Source: Micromonospora endolithica (GTDB taxonomy: Bacteria > Actinomycetota > Actinomycetes > Mycobacteriales > Micromonosporaceae). From it: a stretch of DNA of 64,000 nt. Below, in pieces: positions 57,907 to 64,000 of this stretch (position 1 is its first letter; every line of letters begins with the position of its first letter). The position numbers and the translations under genes were made by a program. The notes below the pieces were generated by a model. That model was not told the DNA's origin. It ran no database searches and saw nothing but the letters and a program-made list of their open reading frames with translations. The stretch is from positions 682,001-746,000 of the forward strand of contig NZ_RBAK01000001.1 in the NCBI RefSeq assembly GCF_003626595.1, given 5' to 3'.

Positions 57907-59426
57907 CGGGCACCCGCCGGGTCGCCGAAGCGGGCCCGCAGGGCGCCGGCCAGCTCGGCGCGGTCGTCGAACGGGTGCACCTGGCCGGCGACCTCCTGGC
58001 CCTGCTCGTGGCCCTTGCCGAGGACCGCGACGACGTCTCCGGGGGCGGCCAGCCGGACGGCCTCGGCGATCGCGGCCCGGCGCCCGTCCACCTCGACGAT
58101 CCGGGTGTCCGCGTCGGCGCCGTACGCACCGGCGAGCACCTCGGCGCGGATCGCCGCCGGGTCCTCGGTGCGCGGGTTGTCGTCGGTCACCAGCACCACG
58201 TCCGCTCCCTCCGCCGCCGCCGCGCCCATCAGCGGCCGCTTGCCCCGGTCCCGGTCACCGCCGGCGCCGATCACGCAGATCACCCGGCCCGGGCTGAACT
58301 CGCGCAGCGCGGCCAGCACGGCCACCACCGCGTCGGTCTTGTGCGCGTAGTCCACGACACCGCGGACCGGGCCGGGGGCGTCGACGAGTTCCAGCCGGCC
58401 GGGCACCCCGCCGCAGGCGGCCACCCCGGCCACCGCGGTCTTCGGGTCCACCCCGGCGCCGGTCAGCAGGGCCACCGCGAGCAGCGCGTTGGCCACGTTG
58501 TGCCGGCCGGGCAGCGCCACGCCGGCGGGCAGGGTCAGCCCGTCCGGGCCGTGCAGGGTGAAGCGCTGGGCGTACCCCTCGCCGTCGATCTCGTCGGCCC
58601 ACCAGGTGGCAGCCGGATCGCCGGCCGCCGAGTAGGTCACTGTCGCGGGCCGGCGCAGCGGCACCAGCGCCGGGTCGTCGTGGTTGAGCACCTCCACGGC
58701 GCAGCGCCCGTCGAACAGCTTCGCCTTCGCGGCGAAGTAGTCGGCCGAGTCGGCGTGGAAGTCGAGGTGGTCGGAGCCGAAGTTGGTGTAGCCGCCGACG
58801 GCGAACCGGACGCCGCCGACCCGCCCCATCGCCAGGGCGTGGCTGGACACCTCCATGACCACCGCGTCCACGCCCCGCTCCCGGGCGGCGGCGAGCATCG
58901 CGTGCAGGTCGGTGGCCTCCGGGGTGGTGCGGACGCTGTCCACCACCAGGTCGCCGAGGCGGGTCTCGACGGTGCCGATCAGGCCGGTGGTGTGGCCGGC
59001 CGCGCGCAGGCCGGACTCGACCAGGTAGGCGGTGGACGTCTTGCCCGCGGTGCCGGTCACCCCGATCACCGTCAGGTCCGCCGTGGGGTCGCCGTAGACG
59101 GCGGAGGCGAGGTCGCCGAGGACCGCGCGCGGGTCGTCCACCACCAGGGCGGGCAGGCCGGCCTCGGCCACCGCCGGGGCGCCGGCCGGGTCGGTCAGGG
59201 CGGCCACCGCGCCGGCCCGTGCCGCGCCGGCGGCGAACTCCGCGCCGTGCCGGCGGGCGCCGGGCAGCGCCGCGTACAGGTCGCCGTGGCGGACCTCCTG
59301 GCTGGCGTGGGTCACCCCGGTCACCACCGGTCCGACGGCGTCCGCCGGGGGTGGCACGGCGAGCCGGGCGGCGAGGTCGCCGAGCCGGATGCCGATCGCG
59401 GTACGGGGACGAGGATTGCCGGGCAC
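57903..59426 (-). CDS. murE: UDP-MurNAc-L-Ala-D-Glu-meso-DAP ligase
   Basis: Adds the third residue of the stem peptide. 507 residues; ATP loop TGTAGKTS at 124-131, and DNPRTEDP with DNPR at 416-419, the motif of meso-diaminopimelate-adding MurE. LPGRHNVANALLAVAL and GKGHEQGQEV are conserved. GTG 59426 is 8 nt after TAGGGT (complement of 59435-59440), suggesting a leaderless promoter inside the dcw cluster. Its stop overlaps murF. Confidence 0.96.
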   Translation of the reverse strand: MPGNPRPRTAIGIRLGDLAARLAVPPPADAVGPVVTGVTHASQEVRHGDLYAALPGARRHGAEFAAGAARAGAVAALTDPAGAPAVAEAGLPALVVDDPRAVLGDLASAVYGDPTADLTVIGVTGTAGKTSTAYLVESGLRAAGHTTGLIGTVETRLGDLVVDSVRTTPEATDLHAMLAAARERGVDAVVMEVSSHALAMGRVGGVRFAVGGYTNFGSDHLDFHADSADYFAAKAKLFDGRCAVEVLNHDDPALVPLRRPATVTYSAAGDPAATWWADEIDGEGYAQRFTLHGPDGLTLPAGVALPGRHNVANALLAVALLTGAGVDPKTAVAGVAACGGVPGRLELVDAPGPVRGVVDYAHKTDAVVAVLAALREFSPGRVICVIGAGGDRDRGKRPLMGAAAAEGADVVLVTDDNPRTEDPAAIRAEVLAGAYGADADTRIVEVDGRRAAIAEAVRLAAPGDVVAVLGKGHEQGQEVAGQVHPFDDRAELAGALRARFGDPAGAR

Positions 59427-59517
59427 GGCGTCAGACCCTACCCGGTCGTCCGGTTCGCGCCGCACAGCCGCCCCGGTGGTTCGTCCGCACTCACCGATCA
59501 TGTCGCGCCGGCCCGGC

Positions 59518-61704
59518 TCAGCGCGCGAAGACCTCGAACTTCGGCGCGGCGGCACTCGACGGAGGCACCTGGTTCTTCCGCAGGGTGAACTGCATCATGT
59601 CCCGGAAGGCGGGCGCCGCGATGTCCCCGCCCCCGCCAGCGGGGGTGTGTGCGAAGACCGCGACGACGTACCGGGGCTTCTCCGCCGGGGCCATGCCGAT
59701 GAACGACGCCACCTGACCGGGCTGCTTCTGCCCGTCGACCAGCCGCCAGCCGGTGCCGGTCTTGCCGGCCACCCGGTAGCCGGGGATCGCCGCGGCGAGG
59801 CCGGTGGCGTGCTCGACGGTGGTCACCGCCTCCAGGACGGTGCGCAGGTCGGCGGCGGTGTCCGGGCTGAGCACCGAGCGGGTCTCCGGCGACTCCGGCT
59901 TGGTGCGCCGTCCGTCCGGCCCGATGATCTCCTGGATCAGGTGCGGCTGCACGTACTTCCCGTCGTTGGCGATGGTGGCGTACGCCGCGGCCATCTGCAG
60001 GGGCGTGGCGTCCACGCTGTGCCCGATCGGCACCGACCCGTACGCCGAGTCGCTCCACTCCTCGGCGGGCAGCAGCCGGCCGCTGGCCTCGCCGGGCATG
60101 CCGACCCCGGTGGGTTCGCCGAGCCCGAACCGCTTCTGGTAGTCGATCAGCCGCTCCTTGCCGAGCCGCTCGGCGATGGCGATCGTGCCCACGTTCGACG
60201 AGTACGCCATCATCCCGGGCAGGGTCATCCGCCTGCCGTCGGCCGGGTGCGTGTCGGAGAACTCGTAGCCGCCCCTGACCACCACGTTCGGCACCGGGAT
60301 CGTGGTGTCCTTGGTGATCACGCCCTCCTGGAGGGCGGCGCCGAAGGTGATCGCCTTGTGCACCGAGCCGGGGTCGACGACGAAGCTGGTGGCGGCGTCC
60401 TCCCGGTCGGTGGGGTCGCTCGGCAGCGGGTTGGCCGCGTTGTAGGTGGGGTGGCTGGCCTGGGCGAGGACCTCCCCGGTGGCGACGTCGATCGCGATGG
60501 CCGCTCCGGTGCTCCCCTTCACCTCCGACATCCGCCGGGCCAGCATCACCTGGAACATGTACTGCAGGTCGCGGTCGATGGTCAGTTGCAGGGAGCTGCC
60601 CGGCTTGGCCTTCGTGGTCTCGCTCCAGCCGCCCGGGATCGGCGCGGCCAGATCGCCCAGGCCGACCTCGTACCGGCGTTGGCCGTCCTCGCCGGCCAGC
60701 AGGTCGTCGTAGCGGGCCTCCAGCCCCTCCAGCCCGTTCATCTCCTGGCTGGTGAAACCGATCAGGTTCGCGGCCAGGTCGTGACCGGGCACCTCGCGCC
60801 GCTCGTCGCGGTGGGTGTTGATGCCGGGCAGTTCCAGGGCCATCACCTTGCGGGCCTGGGTGATGTCGACCCCCCGGGCCAGGTACTCGAACTCGGAGTC
60901 GTTGCCGTTGGGACGCTTGCGCGGCTGCATCCGCTCGGCCAGCTCCGACTCGGGGACGCCGAGCAGCGGGGACAGCGCCTTCGCGGTGGCCGGCACGTCG
61001 GTGATCTGGGTCGGGTCGGCGTAGACGTACCGCGCCTCGACGCTGTGCGCCAGCGGCGCGCCGGACCGGTCGTAGATCGCCCCGCGTGGCGCCGGCAGGG
61101 TCACCGTGCGCAGCCGGTCGGCGAGGCCCGCGTCGGCGTACGCCGGTGCCTCCACGGCCTGCAGGGCGACCAGCCGGATGCCGATCACGGCGAACAGCGC
61201 CAGGGTCAGCATCGTCCCCAGCCGCAGCCGGCGACGCGGGTCGGCCAGCCGCGGCGGCTTCGGCGGCTTGCGCGACGGTCGCCGCGCGGCCGGCCGCTCC
61301 GGGCGGCGTGCGGCCGGGCGCCGTCGGGGCGGTGGCGGGTCGCCGGTGCCCGGGGTGCGGGCCTGGACGGTACGCACGACGCCGCCCCGGGCCGGCGCGC
61401 CGTCGCGCCGGCCGGCCCGGCTGCCGGCGCGACCGCCGTCGAGCACCTGGAGCGCCGGCCGGAACGGGTCGCCGGAACGGGTGCTGCGGGGGGTACGCCG
61501 CTGCTCGCCCCGGGCCGCCGGCTCCTCCCGTCCGCCACCCTCGCGGATGCTGCGTCCCCGGGGGGTGTAGGCGCGGGCGTCGGAGATGCCGCCGACGCCC
61601 GGCTCACCGGAGCGCGGTTCACCGCTCCGGCCACCGGTGGCCCGGGACGAGCCGCGCCGGGAGCCCGTCGGGTCCCGGCGCGGTTCCTCCGATCTCGGCG
61701 GCAC
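59518..61704 (-). CDS. ftsI: Penicillin-binding protein FtsI/PbpB
   Basis: Septal class B transpeptidase. 728 residues; a 160-residue basic, disordered cytoplasmic N-terminus is followed by one helix (about 163-182), the pedestal domain, and a transpeptidase domain with S447-x-x-K450 (DPGSVHK), S502-S503-N504 and K648-T649-G650. RGAIYDRSGAPLAHSVEARY is conserved in the pedestal. GTG 4 bp after the ftsL stop. Confidence 0.96.
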   Translation of the reverse strand: MPPRSEEPRRDPTGSRRGSSRATGGRSGEPRSGEPGVGGISDARAYTPRGRSIREGGGREEPAARGEQRRTPRSTRSGDPFRPALQVLDGGRAGSRAGRRDGAPARGGVVRTVQARTPGTGDPPPPRRRPAARRPERPAARRPSRKPPKPPRLADPRRRLRLGTMLTLALFAVIGIRLVALQAVEAPAYADAGLADRLRTVTLPAPRGAIYDRSGAPLAHSVEARYVYADPTQITDVPATAKALSPLLGVPESELAERMQPRKRPNGNDSEFEYLARGVDITQARKVMALELPGINTHRDERREVPGHDLAANLIGFTSQEMNGLEGLEARYDDLLAGEDGQRRYEVGLGDLAAPIPGGWSETTKAKPGSSLQLTIDRDLQYMFQVMLARRMSEVKGSTGAAIAIDVATGEVLAQASHPTYNAANPLPSDPTDREDAATSFVVDPGSVHKAITFGAALQEGVITKDTTIPVPNVVVRGGYEFSDTHPADGRRMTLPGMMAYSSNVGTIAIAERLGKERLIDYQKRFGLGEPTGVGMPGEASGRLLPAEEWSDSAYGSVPIGHSVDATPLQMAAAYATIANDGKYVQPHLIQEIIGPDGRRTKPESPETRSVLSPDTAADLRTVLEAVTTVEHATGLAAAIPGYRVAGKTGTGWRLVDGQKQPGQVASFIGMAPAEKPRYVVAVFAHTPAGGGGDIAAPAFRDMMQFTLRKNQVPPSSAAAPKFEVFAR

Positions 61705-61708
61705 CGGC

Positions 61709-62311
61709 TCAGCCTCCCGCGCCCTGCTGGCTGGTCACCGACGGCTGGCCGGTGGCCGGCCGCGGCACCCCGATCGTCTTGCCGTCCGGCAGCCGGATGT
61801 AGGCCGGGTCGCCGGACTCGACCAGACCCAGCTTGCGCGCCTCGGCGATCAGGTTGCCCGGCGCCTTGGCCTCCTCGACCTCCTTGTTCAGCTGCTGCTG
61901 CTCCAGGTCCAGCTTGGCCTGCTGCTGCTGGAGCCGCTCCAGCCGGAAGGCGTTCTCGTTGATCTTCGTGTTGACCAGCAGGATGCCCAGCACCCCCCCG
62001 ACCACGAGCGTCACGATCAGCGCGGCGAACGGCGCCCGGGGCACCGACACCGGCGCCGGCGGGGCGACCCGCAGCCGCGGCCGGCGGGCCGGCGCGGCGG
62101 TCGCGGCGACCCGCTCGGCCGGCCGCAGCGCGGCGCTGCCCTGGGTCGGAAACTCGCGCGCCCCCCGGCCGCGAGTGTCCCCCGTCCGGTCCGCCCGTGA
62201 CGTTCCCGTGCCGATGCGCGTGGCCCGCTCTGCCGCGATCCGGCCCCCCGATCGCGGTGCGCGCTGCCCGCCGCCGGTCACGTCCCGGCGGTCGCGCTTG
62301 TCAATAGTCAT
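61709..62311 (-). CDS. ftsL: FtsL-like septum protein
   Basis: 200 residues: an Arg/Gly-rich cytoplasmic part (about 95 residues), one helix ([20 protein letters not shown]), then a leucine/glutamine coiled coil ([20 protein letters not shown]) and [20 protein letters not shown]. Layout and position between rsmH and ftsI identify it; sequence conservation in this family is low. ATG has GGGGGAGGG upstream and overlaps the rsmH stop by 11 bp. Confidence 0.9.
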   Translation of the reverse strand: MTIDKRDRRDVTGGGQRAPRSGGRIAAERATRIGTGTSRADRTGDTRGRGAREFPTQGSAALRPAERVAATAAPARRPRLRVAPPAPVSVPRAPFAALIVTLVVGGVLGILLVNTKINENAFRLERLQQQQAKLDLEQQQLNKEVEEAKAPGNLIAEARKLGLVESGDPAYIRLPDGKTIGVPRPATGQPSVTSQQGAGG

Positions 62312-63416
62312 GTCCCTCCCCCTCTTCGTCCGTCCCTGTCCCATCCCCCGGTGTCGGGTGTGGATCTTTACCAGTCCCCCCCGACACCGTCCCCGGTTGG
62401 TGCATCGCCCTGACCCGTCGGCGGTACCGTTCGCGGTCGGTACGCCCCTGTTCCGGTGCGTCCGGGTCAAGCCGGACCGCTGCCCGCAGCCGGACCGAGG
62501 CGGCCCGCGGGTTCGCCGCGACCTCCGCCTCCCCGGGCAGCTCGGCGCCCCGACTGAGCAGCCGGAACGTCGGGCCGGACCCGGGCAGCTCGACCGGGAG
62601 GTCGACCGGGCCCTTGCTGCGGACCCGGTCGGCCAGGGCGGCCTTGGTGAGCCTGTCCTCCAGCGAGTGGTAGGACAGGACCACCATGCGGCCCCCCACG
62701 GCGAGCGCGTCCAGCGCGGCCGGCAGCGCCGTCTCCAGCGCTGCCAGTTCTCTGTTTACCTCGATCCGTAAAGCCTGAAACGTTCTCTTTGCCGGGTGCC
62801 CCCCGGTTCGTCGGGCCGGCGCCGGAATCGACTCCCGGACCAGCTCCGCGAGCCGCGCCGAGGACGTGATCCGCCCCCGCTCGCGCTCCCGGATGATCGC
62901 CGAGGCGATCCGGCCGGCGAACTTCTCCTCGCCGTAGACCCGCAGCAACCGGGCCAGGTCCGGATGCGGATAGGTGTTGACCACCTCCTCGGCGGTCACC
63001 CCCCGGGTCTGGTCCATCCGCATGTCCAGCGGGGCGTCCTGCGCGTAGGCGAACCCGCGGTCGGGTGCGTCGAGCTGGAGCGAGGAGACGCCCAGGTCGA
63101 ACAGGATCCCGTCGATGCCCGGGTAACCGAGCCGGTCGAGCACCTCCGGGAGCTCGTCGTAGACGGCGTGCTCCAGGTGGATCCGGTCCGCGAACGGCGC
63201 CAACCGGGCCCGCGCGTGGGCCAGCGCCTCGGTGTCGCGGTCGAGCCCGATCAGCACGGTGTGCGGGTGGGCCCGCAGCACCGCCTCGGCGTGCCCGCCC
63301 AGGCCCAGCGTCGCGTCGACGTGCACCGTCCGGCCGCCCCGGTCCAGCGCGGGGGCCAGCAGCTCGAGACACCGCTCGAGCAGCACCGGCACGTGCGTGC
63401 CGCGTAGCTCCCCCAT
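62301..63416 (-). CDS. rsmH: 16S rRNA (cytosine-1402-N4)-methyltransferase
   Basis: 371 residues. SAM motif [75 protein letters not shown] and [14 protein letters not shown] are MraW/RsmH features. The Gly/Asp/Glu-rich C-terminal tail of about 25 residues is extra. ATG 63416 with GGTGGGGG upstream. A hairpin lies in the 210-bp gap from mraZ. Confidence 0.95.
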   Translation of the reverse strand: MGELRGTHVPVLLERCLELLAPALDRGGRTVHVDATLGLGGHAEAVLRAHPHTVLIGLDRDTEALAHARARLAPFADRIHLEHAVYDELPEVLDRLGYPGIDGILFDLGVSSLQLDAPDRGFAYAQDAPLDMRMDQTRGVTAEEVVNTYPHPDLARLLRVYGEEKFAGRIASAIIRERERGRITSSARLAELVRESIPAPARRTGGHPAKRTFQALRIEVNRELAALETALPAALDALAVGGRMVVLSYHSLEDRLTKAALADRVRSKGPVDLPVELPGSGPTFRLLSRGAELPGEAEVAANPRAASVRLRAAVRLDPDAPEQGRTDRERYRRRVRAMHQPGTVSGGTGKDPHPTPGDGTGTDEEGEGHDY

Positions 63417-63551
63417 GTCGACCCCCACCGTTGAATCCCTGTTTTCTCTGTCGCGCCTGTCGATCGGACGACGCCGTGCCGTCGTACCGCCAGATCCCCA
63501 TCCGCTCCCCGCCCGGTCCCCCGGCCACCGCCGGAGGAGTCGGATCGTGCC

Positions 63552-63577
63552 CCTGGCACCGGGGAAGGGGTGCCAGG
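63552..63577. terminator. Hairpin between mraZ and rsmH
   Basis: CCTGGCACC (63552-63560), an 8-nt loop and GGTGCCAGG (63569-63577) form a perfect 9-bp stem in the mraZ-rsmH gap. No T-run follows in either direction. It may attenuate read-through from mraZ or protect RNA; rsmH would then rely partly on a promoter in the remaining 135 bp, where I see no clear consensus. Confidence 0.5.
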
Positions 63578-63626
63578 AACGCGAAAGCGGCTGGAGATCT
63601 CGCAGTACGTCGGGCGCCGTCACGCC

Positions 63627-64000
63627 CTACAGACCGCCGGGCAGCACCCCCTCCTCGATGTCGGCGAAGTCGTCTTCGCTCTCCGCGAGGTAGGTCTCCC
63701 AGGCGACCTTGTCCCAGATCTCCACCCGGGTGCTGGCACCGATCACCACCAGCTCCCGGTCGAGGGCCGCGTAGGTCCGCAGATGCGCGGGAATGGTCAC
63801 CCGACCCTGCTTGTCCGGCACCTCGTCGTGCGCGCTGGCGAAGAAGACCCGGCTGTAGGCCCGGGCCGCCTTGTGCGTCATCGGCTGCGCGCGCAACTGG
63901 TCCGCAATCCGCTGGAACTCCGGTGTCGGGAAGACGTAGAGACAGCGATCCTGCCCTTTGGTTATCACGACACCCCCCGCCAGCTCGTCCCGGAACTTCG
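63627..64000 (-). CDS. mraZ: Transcriptional regulator MraZ (5' end outside window)
   Basis: The frame stays open to the window edge: [20 protein letters not shown] then [15 protein letters not shown], so the first 15-20 residues (including the first half of the first AbrB-like repeat) are missing. The second repeat is [20 protein letters not shown] with [20 protein letters not shown]. MraZ binds direct repeats upstream of its own gene and represses the dcw cluster; that operator would lie beyond 64000. Confidence 0.95.
   Translation of the reverse strand, partial: KFRDELAGGVVITKGQDRCLYVFPTPEFQRIADQLRAQPMTHKAARAYSRVFFASAHDEVPDKQGRVTIPAHLRTYAALDRELVVIGASTRVEIWDKVAWETYLAESEDDFADIEEGVLPGGL

Overview
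The window is very GC-rich bacterial chromosome with tightly packed genes, many GTG starts and 1-4 bp start/stop overlaps. Gene content and order (gltB, lgt, trpCBA, trpE, hisI, hisF, priA, hisHBCD, lspA, rluD, divIVA and the dcw cluster up to mraZ) match the backbone I know from Streptomyces and relatives. The meso-DAP motif in MurE, PriA replacing TrpF, Wag31/SepF and the repeat sequences point to an actinomycete, most likely Micromonospora or another Micromonosporaceae (inference). I see no tRNA, rRNA, CRISPR array, insertion sequence or phage gene.

Layout: 0-4.5 kb holds the 5' part of gltB, an acetyltransferase, an FAD monooxygenase, lgt and a Nudix gene. 4.7-12 kb is the tryptophan block: trpA, trpB, trpC, a trp-region membrane protein, trpE, and hisI fused behind a nucleotidyltransferase domain. 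12.2-28.3 kb is accessory DNA set into the backbone: an ABC transporter with its own TetR regulator and a clear operator, a DUF2470 gene behind an iron box, a heterodimeric ABC exporter, a lone terpene synthase, a fatty acyl-CoA ligase, two tandem LtrA membrane proteins and a divergent MocR/YczE pair. 28.4-36.7 kb is the histidine block (hisF, priA, hisH, hisB, hisC, hisD), interrupted by an organic-peroxide cassette (ohrR, ohr, oxidoreductase). 36.8-45.7 kb carries LON-domain, DUF2567, EspI-like ParA, rluD, lspA, DksA-type, K+/H+ antiporter and DUF167 genes. 45.8-64 kb is the division and cell-wall cluster on the minus strand, mraZ to divIVA.

Most backbone genes are co-directional on the minus strand and translationally coupled. 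Tryptophan and histidine synthesis are linked by the hisI/trpE overlap and by PriA, which should serve both pathways because no trpF is present. The dcw genes supply the steps from UDP-MurNAc-L-Ala to lipid II, septal transpeptidation and the Z ring. Two usual members are missing from their expected places: murD (between mraY and ftsW) and pgeF (between ftsZ and yggS).

The most interesting non-coding signals are three gap-free copies of a 57-bp repeat, two of which supply the stop codons of the genes they abut; a recurring leaderless-promoter layout (TANNNT 6-8 nt before the start codon) at nine genes; a perfect OhrR operator overlapping a -35 box; a 34-bp palindrome before the ABC/TetR operon; and a telomere-like G-run array at the trpA 3' end. 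I found no clear-cut new defence or mobile system.
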